DNA of 64,000 nucleotides from an uncultured Arenicella sp. (GCA_938045295.1 CALINO010000012.1:1-64000), one strand, 5' to 3'; shown: positions 29,369-38,131, counted from the first letter of the stretch. The notes: a model not told the origin generated them from the sequence alone. Program-made: numbers and translations.

Positions 29369-29818
29369 TTAATACGTTTTATAAGGTAAAAATTTACCCG
29401 ACAACACCACATTTACACGGTCGCCGTTTGGGTCTTCTTCGCGCTGAATATCCATTGAAAAATCAATGGCGCTCATAATGCCGTCGCCAAACTCTTCATG
29501 TATTAGCTCTTTAATAGTGCTGCCATACACGTTCACCACTTCATACCATCGATATATTAATGGGTCAGTAGGCACGGCGGTGGGTATTGACCCTTTATAG
29601 GGGGCAATTTGCAACCAAGCGACTGCCTCGTCGGACAAGCCAAATAATTCACCCACAATCTCAGCTTGTGCTTTGTTGAAAGCCATTTGCCCTAAACAGG
29701 CCGCCGTAGTCCATTCTTTTGATAGGCCCACTTTATCTGCCACTTCAGCCCAAGTAATGCCGTTCTTTACTTTAGCAGACACAATGTGTTCGGTTACTTG
29801 CTCTCGGTTTGTAATCAT
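29369..29818 (-). CDS. cynS: Cyanate hydratase (cyanase)
   Basis: Cyanase converts cyanate and bicarbonate to ammonia and CO2, giving detoxification and a nitrogen source. The 149-residue protein has an N-terminal helical DNA-binding-like domain (TWAEVADKVGLSKEW) and the catalytic C-terminal domain with YRWYEVVNVYGSTIKELIHEEFGDGIMSAIDF, containing the Arg, Glu and Ser active-site residues. AGAGG precedes the ATG. A near-perfect sigma54 promoter reads into it, back to back with that of nasT, so it belongs to the nitrogen-limitation response. No cynT or cynX is adjacent. Confidence 0.96.
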   Translation of the reverse strand: MITNREQVTEHIVSAKVKNGITWAEVADKVGLSKEWTTAACLGQMAFNKAQAEIVGELFGLSDEAVAWLQIAPYKGSIPTAVPTDPLIYRWYEVVNVYGSTIKELIHEEFGDGIMSAIDFSMDIQREEDPNGDRVNVVLSGKFLPYKTY

Positions 29819-29862
29819 AAAAAGCCTCTATCTATTAGAAGGGTTAATGTTACAAATTGATG

Positions 29863-29878
29863 AGCAAGTAGCGTGCCA
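29863..29878 (-). promoter_or_regulatory. sigma54 promoter of cynS
   Basis: On the minus strand TGGCACGCTACTTGCT matches the sigma54 consensus (TGGCACG-N4-TTGC). The start is near 29852 and the leader is about 34 nt. It is divergent from the nasT promoter; the two -24 boxes create a 9-bp inverted repeat (CGTGCCAAC / GTTGGCACG). Confidence 0.85.
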
Positions 29879-29897
29879 ACAACTCAATGCAGCTAGT

Positions 29898-29913
29898 TGG
29901 CACGTTTTGTGCT
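29898..29913 (+). promoter_or_regulatory. sigma54 promoter of nasT
   Basis: TGGCACGTTTTGTGCT has a perfect -24 box and GC at -12, with one deviation (GTGC for TTGC). The start near 29924 leaves a 30-nt leader before the chosen nasT ATG. Confidence 0.65.
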
Positions 29914-29953
29914 AATCACTGTGTATCTTCAAACTTTTAATTTTAGAAAAAAT

Positions 29954-30544
29954 ATGGGCGTAACGTTTACAAGTCTGTTGCTGTTTGATGACGGTAGTAA
30001 TCAATCCGGTTCGTTGTTGCGTGACCGGCTTTTAAAATTAGGCGTGTCTGCTTTGCATGATGTGCGTCACTCTAATGAATTAGAAACTCAGGTGGCAGAG
30101 ACTGCGCCTGATATTCTGGTGGTTTGTGTGGATGCGTTGTCTGCGCCTGTGTTAGAGCAGCTTGCTGAAATTCACACAAAGACTCCGCTGCCGGTCATCG
30201 TGTTTGCTGAGACCAATGTGTTAGAGGTGGTGCAAACGGTTGTTGCAGCAGGCGTAAGCTCTTACGTGGTGGGGCATGTCGAAGACAGCCGTTTGCCCGT
30301 GACTTTAAATTTGGCAGTGGAACGTTTCAAGCAAATCAATTCTCTTAACACTGAGCTTGCGCAGGTTAAAGAGCGGTTGTCGGAGCGAAAAATCATTGAA
30401 AAAGCCAAAGGCATTATCATGAAGCAAAAGCACTTATCTGAAGATCAGGCGTATGCACAAATGCGTTCAACGGCGATGAACCAAGGCCAAAGCATGGCTG
30501 AATTAGGTCGTCGCATTGTGTCTGTCTTTGAATTATTGGAATGA
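29954..30544 (+). CDS. nasT: ANTAR-domain antitermination regulator NasT
   Basis: NasT binds leader RNA and prevents termination in nitrate-assimilation operons when released by the nitrate sensor NasS. The protein (196 aa from the ATG at 29954) has a receiver-like N-terminal domain without a clear phosphoacceptor pocket and a C-terminal ANTAR domain (about 130-190: IEKAKGIIMKQKHLSEDQAYAQMR). An upstream TTG at 29897 lies inside the sigma54 promoter, so it is rejected. No NasS gene accompanies it here; the next gene encodes an exported binding protein. Candidate RNA targets are the hairpins at 30727-30771 and the nirB leader. Confidence 0.93.
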   Translation: MGVTFTSLLLFDDGSNQSGSLLRDRLLKLGVSALHDVRHSNELETQVAETAPDILVVCVDALSAPVLEQLAEIHTKTPLPVIVFAETNVLEVVQTVVAAGVSSYVVGHVEDSRLPVTLNLAVERFKQINSLNTELAQVKERLSERKIIEKAKGIIMKQKHLSEDQAYAQMRSTAMNQGQSMAELGRRIVSVFELLE

Positions 30545-30572
30545 AAATTAAGGTGCGAACGATATTTCGCTT

Positions 30573-30587
30573 GCACCAAAATGGTGA
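30573..30587. promoter_or_regulatory. NtrC-like binding site upstream of the nitrate ABC operon
   Basis: GCACCAAAATGGTGA differs at one end from the NtrC dyad GCAC-N7-GTGC and closely resembles the classical glnA site. It is centred about 130 bp before the predicted sigma54 start. Confidence 0.7.
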
Positions 30588-30683
30588 GAAGTGACGCTTT
30601 TTGGCCCATTTCATTAGGCTCTATTAGTCACTTTATAAAGAATCAATACCTGTTATTTCTGAAAAAGCAGCCAGTTTAAAACT

Positions 30684-30699
30684 TGGCACACTTATTGCT
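30684..30699 (+). promoter_or_regulatory. sigma54 promoter of the nitrate ABC transporter operon
   Basis: TGGCACACTTATTGCT fits the -24/-12 consensus, with start near 30710. It leaves a 178-nt leader that carries the ANTAR-like tandem hairpin. Confidence 0.85.
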
Positions 30700-30726
30700 T
30701 CTTAGAAATTGACACTTTTAATGTCA

Positions 30727-30771
30727 GTCAACAACGGCGTTGACGATGCATTATTGAAGCTACGAAGCTTC
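30727..30771 (+). promoter_or_regulatory. Tandem hairpin resembling an ANTAR (NasT) target
   Basis: Hairpin 1 is GTCAAC-AACGGC-GTTGAC (30727-30744), a 6-bp stem with a hexaloop having A at position 1 and G at position 4. After 11 bases comes hairpin 2, GAAGC-TACGAA-GCTTC (30756-30771), a hexaloop with G at position 4 and ACG at 2-4 as in hairpin 1, but U at position 1. Two hexaloop hairpins in this spacing are the known ANTAR recognition motif. Downstream, GCTTAC / GTAAGC (about 30838-30860) may be the terminator stem, but its T-tract is weak. Confidence 0.65.
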
Positions 30772-30887
30772 TAAACATGAAATCACTATTACAGTGAAAA
30801 GCAACGATGCTTATCAGAGAGTTACTGGTGCGTCTTGCTTACTCGTACTCTCGGTAAGCGATAACCGTTTTATTAACGAGAATATTT

Positions 30888-32246
30888 ATGTTTTACAACT
30901 TCATTACAAAAAGCATTACCGTCGTCGCATTAGCCGTCGCATCATTTAATGTGTTTGCGGAATTAGGCGAGCCCGAAAAAGACGAACTTACCTTTGGCTT
31001 TATTAAGCTAACCGATATGGCACCCATTGCCATTGCTTACGAAAACGGCTATTTCGAAGATGAAGGCCTATACGTCACTATTGAAGCGCAAGCCAACTGG
31101 AAGGTTTTGCTTGATGGCGTTATCGACGGCAAGTTAGACGGCGCCCACATGCTGGCGGGTCAGCCACTGGCCGCTACGATTGGTTACGGTACTAAAGCGC
31201 ACATTGTGACGCCGTTCTCAATGGACTTAAACGGCAATGGTATTACTGTTTCTAACGACGTATGGGCGAAAATGAAAAAGCACATACCAGAAAAAGACGG
31301 CAAGCCAGTTCACCCAATCAAGGCCGATTACTTAAAGCCAGTAGTTGACGAATTTAAAGACGAAGGCAAGCCATTCAAAATGGGCATGGTGTTTCCGGTG
31401 TCTACGCACAACTATGAATTACGTTACTGGTTAGCGGCGGGTGGCATTCACCCGGGCTACTACGCACCACACAAAGGCGACACTGCCGGTACGATTGATG
31501 CCGATGCGTTGTTGTCAGTAACACCTCCACCGCAAATGCCTGCAACCTTAGAAGCGGGTACTATTTATGGTTACTGCGTGGGTGAGCCATGGAATCAACA
31601 GGCGGTATTCAAAGGCATTGGTGTGCCGGTAATCACCGACTACGAAATCTGGAAAAACAACCCAGAGAAAGTATTTGGCATGACCAAAGAGTTTACTGAG
31701 AAATACCCAAATACCACGGCTCGTGTTGTGAAAGCATTGATTCGTGCAGCTAAGTGGTTGGATGAAAACAACAATGCCAATCGCCCAGCAGCGGTGAAGA
31801 TTTTGTCTCAGTCAAACTACGTGGGTGCGGATTACGACGTGATTGCAAACTCAATGACGGGCACCTTTGAGTATGAAAAAGGCGACAAGCGTTCGGTGCC
31901 TGATTTCAACGTATTTTTCCGTTACAACGCCACTTACCCTTATTACTCAGACGCAATTTGGTACTTAACGCAAATGCGCCGTTGGGGGCAAATTTCTGAG
32001 CCACAAAGCGATGACTGGTACAAAAAAGTAGCGGCCGATGTATACAAGCCTGAAATTTACGCAGTGGCGGCTAAAGAGTTGATCGAAGAAGGCTTAATGA
32101 GCGCCGACGAGTTCCCAAGCTTTGATACAGAAACCGGTTTTAAACCTGAACAAACCGAGTTTATTGACGGTGTTTCATTCGATGGCAGCAAGCCTAATGA
32201 GTACTTGAAAAAGTTTGACATCGGTCTGAAAGACGACGTCCTTTAG
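30888..32246 (+). CDS. nrtA: Nitrate-type ABC transporter substrate-binding protein
   Basis: This is a periplasmic binding protein of the NrtA/CmpA/NasF family (452 aa). An N-terminal signal peptide ends near FNVFAELG. The body shows [33 protein letters not shown] and [20 protein letters not shown], which line the nitrate/bicarbonate/cyanate-family pocket. GAGAA precedes the ATG. It is the first gene of an operon with the permease and ATPase, under sigma54 and probably NasT control. Nitrate is the likely ligand from context, although the linked cyanase leaves cyanate as an alternative. Confidence 0.93.
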   Translation: MFYNFITKSITVVALAVASFNVFAELGEPEKDELTFGFIKLTDMAPIAIAYENGYFEDEGLYVTIEAQANWKVLLDGVIDGKLDGAHMLAGQPLAATIGYGTKAHIVTPFSMDLNGNGITVSNDVWAKMKKHIPEKDGKPVHPIKADYLKPVVDEFKDEGKPFKMGMVFPVSTHNYELRYWLAAGGIHPGYYAPHKGDTAGTIDADALLSVTPPPQMPATLEAGTIYGYCVGEPWNQQAVFKGIGVPVITDYEIWKNNPEKVFGMTKEFTEKYPNTTARVVKALIRAAKWLDENNNANRPAAVKILSQSNYVGADYDVIANSMTGTFEYEKGDKRSVPDFNVFFRYNATYPYYSDAIWYLTQMRRWGQISEPQSDDWYKKVAADVYKPEIYAVAAKELIEEGLMSADEFPSFDTETGFKPEQTEFIDGVSFDGSKPNEYLKKFDIGLKDDVL

Positions 32247-32279
32247 TTAACAGACCTTTAGATAGCGAGGGCTAGGAAA

Positions 32280-33284
32280 ATGACCGCAATAACGAATAAT
32301 GCTCAAAGTAAGTCTGATGAGTCAAACCAATTACTTGCCAGTGTTGGTAAGTATTTGTCTGGCATTGACATCAAGAGCATTGTCTACCCGATGATGGGTA
32401 TCATTATATTTCTGTTTATTTGGAGCGTGGCCGCGAGTCGTATTGATACCTCTCTTGGTCAATTTCCTGGTCCAGCTCATGTGCTCGAACAGTCGAAATC
32501 GCTGTATCAAGAGTACCAAGCTGAGCAAGACAAAGCGGCGGCGTTTTATCAGCGTCAGGAAGATCGAAACGCCAAGAAGCTAGCGAAGAACCCAGAAGCA
32601 AACGTTAAGATTAGAAAGTACACCGGCAAAGAAACCTTCTTTGCGCAAATCTTAACCAGTTTAAAAACAGTGCTTTTTGGTTTTTTGGTGGCGTCGCTAT
32701 TTGCCATTCCGTTGGGGGTGGTTTGTGGTTTGAGTGATGCGGTTTACAAGGGAATGAATCCGCTCATTCAAATCTTCAAACCGGTTTCGCCCCTGGCGTG
32801 GTTACCTTTGATCACCATGGTGGTCAGTGCGTTGTACGTGAGTGATGATCCGTGGTTTGAAAAGTCATTTCTTAATTCGGCGTTCACGGTGGCACTGTGT
32901 TGTTTGTGGCCAACTTTGATCAATACCGCGGTAGGTGTGGCGAATGTTGATAAAGACTTACTCAACGTGAGCCGAGTGATTCGCTTACCCGCATTGACCC
33001 ACGTGCGAAAAATTATTTTGCCCGCGTCGGTGCCGATGATTTTTACTGGCCTGCGATTGTCGTTAGCCACAGGCTGGATGGTGTTAATTGCCGCTGAAAT
33101 GCTCTCGCAAAACCCGGGCTTAGGTAAATTCGTTTGGGATGAGTTTCAAAATGGTTCATCAAACTCATTAGCCCGAATCATGGTGGCAGTGCTGGCGATT
33201 GGTTTGATTGGCTTTGCGCTTGATCGAATTATTTTAATAGCCCAGAAAGTTGTGAGCTGGGACAAACAGGCGGTTTTACGTTAG
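32280..33284 (+). CDS. nrtB: Nitrate-type ABC transporter permease
   Basis: This is an inner-membrane permease of the NrtB/SsuC/TauC type (334 aa). It has one N-terminal helix (about 37-55), an unusual charged segment of about 60 residues (about 75-118, rich in Lys, Glu and Asn), then five helices carrying the EAA-like loop (NVSRVIRLPALTHVRKIILPASVP). AGGA stands before the ATG, 33 bases after nrtA. The long charged insert after the first helix is also found in NrtB relatives. Confidence 0.93.
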   Translation: MTAITNNAQSKSDESNQLLASVGKYLSGIDIKSIVYPMMGIIIFLFIWSVAASRIDTSLGQFPGPAHVLEQSKSLYQEYQAEQDKAAAFYQRQEDRNAKKLAKNPEANVKIRKYTGKETFFAQILTSLKTVLFGFLVASLFAIPLGVVCGLSDAVYKGMNPLIQIFKPVSPLAWLPLITMVVSALYVSDDPWFEKSFLNSAFTVALCCLWPTLINTAVGVANVDKDLLNVSRVIRLPALTHVRKIILPASVPMIFTGLRLSLATGWMVLIAAEMLSQNPGLGKFVWDEFQNGSSNSLARIMVAVLAIGLIGFALDRIILIAQKVVSWDKQAVLR

Positions 33285-33293
33285 GAGATTATC

Positions 33294-34148
33294 ATGGCAA
33301 ATCATTTTTTAGAAATATCAAAAGTGGGAATAGAGTTTCCAACGCAAAATGGGGTATTCACCGCGTTAAAAGACGTTGACTTTAAAATTGATAAAGGCGA
33401 ATTCGTTTCCATTATTGGCCACTCCGGTTGCGGTAAATCAACCGTACTGAACATTATTGCCGGTTTGTACCGCGCCACTTATGGCGGCGTTATTTTAGAA
33501 GGCAAAGAAGTCACCGACCCCGGCCCTGATCGAGCGGTGGTGTTTCAAAGCCACGCGCTAATGCCTTGGTTGAGCGTGTATGAAAATGTAGCTCTGGGTG
33601 TAGAGCAAGTGTTCAAAGGCCAGAAAACAGCGGCTGAAATGAAGGATTGGGTAGAGCACAATTTGGCGCTAGTAAAGATGGATCACGCCATGCATAAAAT
33701 GCCGCATGAAATTTCAGGTGGCATGAAGCAGCGTGTGGGCATTGCTCGTTGCTTGGCCATGCAGCCCAAAGTTATGTTAATGGACGAACCATTTGGCGCG
33801 CTAGACGCTCTGACTCGAGCGAACCTGCAAGATTCAGTCATGGAAATTCAAAAAGAGCTTGATACAACGGTTGTACTTATCACGCATGACGTGGATGAGG
33901 CGGTATTGATGTCAGACAAAATTGTGATGATGTCAAATGGCCCGGCCGCCAAAGTGGGTGAGATTTTAGACATTGAGCTTGAGCGCCCACGCGAGCGTGT
34001 CGCTCTTTCAAAGAGCGATCAATTTAATTATTATCGCCAGCAAGTTCTCTCATTTTTATATGAAAAGAAAGGGGTGGTTAGTTTTGATGCGGCGAAAAAA
34101 ACGCAACAAGAAACCAGCTCCGATGTAATAGAGAAACAAGCAGGCTAA
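33294..34148 (+). CDS. nrtD: Nitrate-type ABC transporter ATP-binding protein
   Basis: This is the ATPase subunit of the transporter (284 aa). Walker A is GHSGCGKST, the signature is EISGGMKQR, Walker B is [12 protein letters not shown] and the switch His is in [10 protein letters not shown]. It is of the NrtD/CmpD type without the extra binding-protein domain of NrtC. It follows the permease by nine bases with AGGAG before the ATG. A structured spacer separates it from the porin gene. Confidence 0.95.
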   Translation: MANHFLEISKVGIEFPTQNGVFTALKDVDFKIDKGEFVSIIGHSGCGKSTVLNIIAGLYRATYGGVILEGKEVTDPGPDRAVVFQSHALMPWLSVYENVALGVEQVFKGQKTAAEMKDWVEHNLALVKMDHAMHKMPHEISGGMKQRVGIARCLAMQPKVMLMDEPFGALDALTRANLQDSVMEIQKELDTTVVLITHDVDEAVLMSDKIVMMSNGPAAKVGEILDIELERPRERVALSKSDQFNYYRQQVLSFLYEKKGVVSFDAAKKTQQETSSDVIEKQAG

Positions 34149-34202
34149 CTATAATTAAAACAATAATTGCAAAATAGAAATCACAAAACAAATAAGAATT
34201 GA

Positions 34203-34239
34203 GCGACTTGATCAACGCATTCATGCCGCGTTAAGTCGC
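34203..34239 (+). promoter_or_regulatory. Two-part hairpin between ATPase and porin genes
   Basis: GCGACTT / AAGTCGC form an outer 7-bp stem and AACGC / GCGTT an inner 5-bp stem, with a GATC bulge on one side. No T-tract follows directly, so it may be a processing or mRNA-stability element rather than a terminator. Confidence 0.5.
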
Positions 34240-34272
34240 AATAGTAAAATCACTTTTTTACCGAGACTAATT

Positions 34273-35463
34273 ATGAAAATTAAATCGTCAAACACACTTA
34301 AATTATCGCTGTTAGCGCTTACCGCTAATGCTGCTCTGGTTACAGGCATTGCACAAGCAAACGAAAATAAGTTTTACGGTGACTTTCGCCTGCGCTATGA
34401 AACCGTATCGCAAGATAACGCTTTAGAAGACGCCGACGCACTTACGTTGCGCTCTCGCCTTGGGTTTAAAACCAAATCGGTTGAAGGGTTTTCTGGCTTA
34501 ATCGAAGTGGAAAACAACATTGAAATTATTGATGACTTCAGTGTGCCACCAACGGGCGATCGCACCGGTGAATTCTCAGTCATCGCCGACCCCGAGACAA
34601 CAGAAATAGATCAAGCTTATGTAAGCTACAAAAGCGACGTATTAACCGCCAAAGTAGGCCGTCAAGTCATTACCCTAGATGGCCACCGCTTTGTAGGCCA
34701 CGTAGGTTGGAGACAAGATCGCCAAACTTTCGATGCGGCAATTTTAACGTACAAGCCAGCTGATGGTTTTCAGATTAATGCGTCGTATATTGATAAGCGC
34801 AACCGTATTTTCTCTGATGAGCGAGACGTTGATAGTAAAGATCTTATCCTCAACACCTCATACCAAACTCCGGTTGGTAAGCTAGTAGCTTATGGGTATT
34901 TGTTGGAAGTGGATAACAACACCGATAACTCTTTAGACACGTACGGCGTTAGCTTTAACGGCAAGCAAGCTCTAGACAACATTACCATTCATTACGGCGC
35001 TGAATACGCCACTCAAGAAGCCAACGATGTGTCAGACGCAGACTACCTATCGCTGACATCGGGCATTACCGTTGCAGGCATAACCGCCAAACTAGGTTAT
35101 GAAGTATTAGGCTCTGACGACGGCCAACGCGGTTTCGCCACTCCTCTTGCCACACTGCATAAGTTCAACGGCTGGGCGGATCAATTTTTAGCCACGCCAG
35201 CGCAAGGCTTAGAAGATTTAAGTTTTTCTTTAAGCGGTAAAGTGTTGGGCGGAAAATGGGTGGCCACGTATCACGACTATTCGTCAGACGTTGCACTGAA
35301 TGGCCAAGACGATTTAGGCAGTGAATTAAATTTACTGTACGCCAGAAAATTTGAAAAAGGATTTTCAGCGGGTGTTAAATACGCCGACTACGACGCGGGT
35401 GACAGCGCGTTCAATAAAGTAGACGGTGAAAAATTCTGGCTATGGGGCGGATTCAAGTTCTAA
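34273..35463 (+). CDS. Outer-membrane porin, alginate-export-like family
   Basis: This is a predicted outer-membrane beta-barrel (396 aa). A signal peptide ends at IAQANA-like AQANE. Alternating strands follow (FYGDFRLRYETVSQD, LTLRSRLGFKT), with AKVGRQVITLDGHRFVGHVGWRQD typical of the family and a C-terminal aromatic end (FWLWGGFKF). The gene follows the nitrate ABC genes after 124 bases and precedes the operon terminator, so it probably gives outer-membrane entry for the same anion. This last point is inference. Confidence 0.85.
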   Translation: MKIKSSNTLKLSLLALTANAALVTGIAQANENKFYGDFRLRYETVSQDNALEDADALTLRSRLGFKTKSVEGFSGLIEVENNIEIIDDFSVPPTGDRTGEFSVIADPETTEIDQAYVSYKSDVLTAKVGRQVITLDGHRFVGHVGWRQDRQTFDAAILTYKPADGFQINASYIDKRNRIFSDERDVDSKDLILNTSYQTPVGKLVAYGYLLEVDNNTDNSLDTYGVSFNGKQALDNITIHYGAEYATQEANDVSDADYLSLTSGITVAGITAKLGYEVLGSDDGQRGFATPLATLHKFNGWADQFLATPAQGLEDLSFSLSGKVLGGKWVATYHDYSSDVALNGQDDLGSELNLLYARKFEKGFSAGVKYADYDAGDSAFNKVDGEKFWLWGGFKF

Positions 35464-35482
35464 GAAATTAGGGCATCGCTAC

Positions 35483-35546
35483 AAAAACGCCACCCAGCCA
35501 CAGTGCTCGGTGGCGTTTTTTAATTAAAGGTGGCGTTTTTTAATTA
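35483..35546 (+). terminator. Terminator of the nitrate uptake operon with duplicated 3' arm
   Basis: AAAAACGCCACC pairs with GGTGGCGTTTTT (35509-35520) to form a strong terminator. The 18 bases from 35509 (GGTGGCGTTTTTTAATTA) are repeated exactly at 35529-35546 after two bases. Either copy of the 3' arm could close the hairpin. Confidence 0.85.
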
Positions 35547-35606
35547 ATAAGGGTAAGCCTTACCGTTAGCTCTCTTTTAAATAGAATCTAGATTCAATCC
35601 AAAGAC

Positions 35607-36983
35607 TCAACGGTAACTCGGTAGCTCCACTACATAGGTATCCACGCTGCCACTATTGTTCCAGTCTGAACTAAACAGTATTCGCGTGCCACTTGGGCTG
35701 ATTACTGGGTGAGGTTCGGCAAAGTAACCAATAGAGCCACGTCGCCCAGTAGCGCGATGATGGGCAATTCGACATACGCTTGGGTCACTTGGGTCGGTGT
35801 TTACTAAATACAGCTCTTGTTCTAACAGCGTGTCGCCTTCAATGCCATAGCCAATACTCGAGACGGCCATCCAACCAGGGCGTTGGTGTGCAACGGCGCT
35901 AATATGAGTGCCTGAAAGCGTATAAGGGTAGCCATTCGCTGGGCCAACCAATACGCGGCAGCTTGCGTTTGTAGCATCGTGCATCACAACGCTGCCGATA
36001 CCATCACCGCATGAGTTACGCAGGTTAGGGTCAAAGGCAACAGCAAAATAAGCGTCGTGGCCGTTGTGCAGACGCCCGAGGCTGGAGTGCTCATTTCTTT
36101 TGCCTAAGTCGAGTTCTCGTTCAACGCTGAGGTTGTTAGACAATATTCGGCCACGATGAAAAAAGCGTTGGCCACTTGGCAATGACTGCGGAGCTTCGGA
36201 CTCAGCTGAGCCGCTTAAATTTGTAACGGTGTCGCTCGACACTCGATAACTAAAGCCAACAGAGCCGCACCGAAACCCGAACACATCATCGTCATACGAA
36301 ATCATTTGCACATCATTACCAGCGGTGACCTTGGCGCTTGAACACAAACCACTAAAATCTTTTAGTACACGGTGCTGGTTTTGCCGCACATCGTATTGCA
36401 TTAGCTCTTTGCCATTGGTGCGATAATTACCATTGGAAGTTTGCACCGTACGGCCAACGGCTTGATTTGGGTAATACAAAATATTGGGGTTAGAAGTACT
36501 CCAAAATAGTTGTTCAATATCCGATGGCACAATATCCAGACGGCTTAACAGTGCGTAGTTTTTGCCATCATAAAGGTAATGACCCTCGCCACGATGCCAC
36601 AGCACCATTAATGATTCGTCGGCGTTCCAAGCTTGAATGGTGCTGTATAAGGTTTTTATAACGCCGCTGTTGATAGCAGAAGAATTTGTGATGCGCGTAA
36701 TACGGCTTGCAAACACCTCGTCACGGTAGGTTTCACCCGGCGCTGGTTTTGCTCGCGCTTGCATCGGCTGATCGGATTTATCATTAACCGAAAACCCTTC
36801 ACACAAGGAGCCATTGTTAGCATTCGTGTCACGGCTAGAAGCGATGATTGACGGAATAATGAGCAATAAATCTTCATCACTGCTATCGACCTGTGCAGAA
36901 GAAATCTGACATGACATCGCTAAGAGTATGAACAAAAAAGCCCGCGCCAATAAGCTGTCAAGTGAACGTGTTTGCCAGTGCAT
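35607..36983 (-). CDS. Secreted hypothetical protein, propeller-like
   Basis: I do not recognise this 458-residue protein. It has a hydrophobic N-terminal segment (about 13-30) ending near SCQISSAQ, consistent with a signal peptide. The body contains repeats reminiscent of TolB/PD40 propellers: AWNADESLMVLWHRGEG, MQYDVRQNQHRVLKDF, and HPVISPSGTRILFSSDW near the C-terminus. It is probably exported. It converges on the nitrate porin gene and borders an accessory stretch with a pilin remnant. AGG precedes the ATG. Confidence 0.65.
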   Translation of the reverse strand: MHWQTRSLDSLLARAFLFILLAMSCQISSAQVDSSDEDLLLIIPSIIASSRDTNANNGSLCEGFSVNDKSDQPMQARAKPAPGETYRDEVFASRITRITNSSAINSGVIKTLYSTIQAWNADESLMVLWHRGEGHYLYDGKNYALLSRLDIVPSDIEQLFWSTSNPNILYYPNQAVGRTVQTSNGNYRTNGKELMQYDVRQNQHRVLKDFSGLCSSAKVTAGNDVQMISYDDDVFGFRCGSVGFSYRVSSDTVTNLSGSAESEAPQSLPSGQRFFHRGRILSNNLSVERELDLGKRNEHSSLGRLHNGHDAYFAVAFDPNLRNSCGDGIGSVVMHDATNASCRVLVGPANGYPYTLSGTHISAVAHQRPGWMAVSSIGYGIEGDTLLEQELYLVNTDPSDPSVCRIAHHRATGRRGSIGYFAEPHPVISPSGTRILFSSDWNNSGSVDTYVVELPSYR

Positions 36984-37052
36984 GAACCTACGCTAGCACA
37001 GTTAGCCGGGTCCTTAAGCAAACGTGAACATTAATTGAAGGTTGGGTTTTAA

Positions 37053-37256
37053 AAACTGACTCTATTTGGAAGTGTAACCGGAGACGGTTATGTTATTAGT
37101 TTTGAGGACGAGTCTGGTCAACTTGGTGGTTATTCGATCAAGTTTGTTCCTTATGAAAATCAAGGGCTGATTGAATGGGGTTGTGCTGGCGGTGATATGC
37201 CAAACCGATTTAGGCCATCAAAATTCCGAGCGGTTAAAGACGGCATTACGCCGTAA
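37053..37256 (+). pseudogene. Orphan C-terminal fragment of a type IV pilin
   Basis: An open frame of 67 codons runs from an in-frame TAA (37050-37052) to TAA at 37254 with no usable start codon. Its translation has the pattern of a major-pilin C-terminus: a Gly-rich strand (GSVTGDGYVISFED), then GLIEWGCAGGDM and a positively charged end (RPSKFRAVK). The N-terminal prepilin leader and helix are missing. The fragment lies alone beside a structured repeat, so it looks like the remains of a decayed gene. A second Cys expected in most pilins is not seen. Confidence 0.55.
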
Positions 37257-37266
37257 TACAAAGTAA

Positions 37267-37363
37267 AAGAGCGAAGCTCTTGCGGCATGGGTTGCTTTGA
37301 CTGATGCCATGGCATCAGTCAAAGCAAGGAACCTGCACAAGCCCACCGATGGGGTCGCAGGTT
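37267..37363. repeat. Hairpin-dense element with perfect 36-bp palindrome
   Basis: Three inverted repeats follow one another: AAGAGC-GAA-GCTCTT (37267-37281); a perfect, loopless 36-bp palindrome whose half is TTGCTTTGACTGATGCCA (37292-37327); and AACCTGC / GCAGGTT (37330-37363) with an inner CCCA / TGGG pair. The element sits just after the pilin fragment. No other copy was noticed in the window. The rest of the gap (36984-37525) shows nothing recognisable. Confidence 0.75.
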
Positions 37364-37525
37364 AAACCAAGATTATGCTCTATGGCTATTCCAGCGGAAT
37401 TAGGTGATGAATAATCTGAAAATATTGATTGCACTCAAATAATGATCTACATAGCCAGATATATGTCTGCAATCATCTTCTTAGGATTCAATCACCCCTT
37501 GGCCTCATATATGTCCTCTATTTTA

Positions 37526-38008
37526 TTATCCAGCAAGAAGCTCTCTGGCTTCTCTTGAATTTAAATTTTTCGAGCGTTCTCCATTAGCTGGCACGTTTGT
37601 ACAACTAAAAAATCCTGGTGAAGCCGGCTCTGGGATAGAGGGTGATCGACAGGCTCCAAAGCCAACACTCAGTGAATCATCGCCTAGTCTCACCGCTGTA
37701 ATTTGGCCCGGTGCGATCTCGGTAACCGGTGTCGGTACGCCAAAACGTGAGTTTGTTTGCCGTACATTAATACTAAAGCCACAAACATTCTGTACCAAAG
37801 CCGTCATATTTCGGCGAACTTGAATATTGTCCATGCATTGTGTAGCAAACTGCCCAGGCATGGTTGTGGGAGCAGGTGGTTCTGCTGGAACTGGGTCTGG
37901 TGTCGGCAAAGAACTCTGCTCTCCGCCGGAAGACGAACTACCGCCTCCGCATGCAACAATCAAACTTGTGGAAAATGTAATCAATAACAGCTTAAGGCTA
38001 TTTTTCAT
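37526..38008 (-). CDS. Small hypothetical lipoprotein
   Basis: This is a 160-residue predicted lipoprotein with lipobox LIVAC and a Gly/Ser-rich then Pro-rich linker (about residues 20-50). The C-terminal part holds five cysteines after the lipobox Cys and no domain I recognise. A strong Shine-Dalgarno (AGGGA) precedes the ATG, which supports expression. The neighbours are accessory genes of unknown role. Confidence 0.65.
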   Translation of the reverse strand: MKNSLKLLLITFSTSLIVACGGGSSSSGGEQSSLPTPDPVPAEPPAPTTMPGQFATQCMDNIQVRRNMTALVQNVCGFSINVRQTNSRFGVPTPVTEIAPGQITAVRLGDDSLSVGFGACRSPSIPEPASPGFFSCTNVPANGERSKNLNSREARELLAG

Positions 38009-38131
38009 GGTGTCCCTACCGTTTTGGTGCGGAAGTTATGTCTGCTTAGTGAGGCTGGATTCTAATATAGCGTTTGTCGAAAGTCAGCAAAAAGTTGTGG
38101 ACGCAACCAAACACTGCTTACTTGGACGGTC

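Noticed and set aside
29897-29953. Upstream TTG start for nasT
   Set aside because: It lies inside the sigma54 -24 box, ahead of the predicted transcription start; the ATG at 29954 gives the usual NasT length.
37257-37370. Possible integron attC site (inverted repeats and GTTAAAC at 37361-37367)
   Set aside because: A core GTTRRRY-like site is present, but no matching RYYYAAC partner was found at the other end, and no integrase or cassette array is visible.
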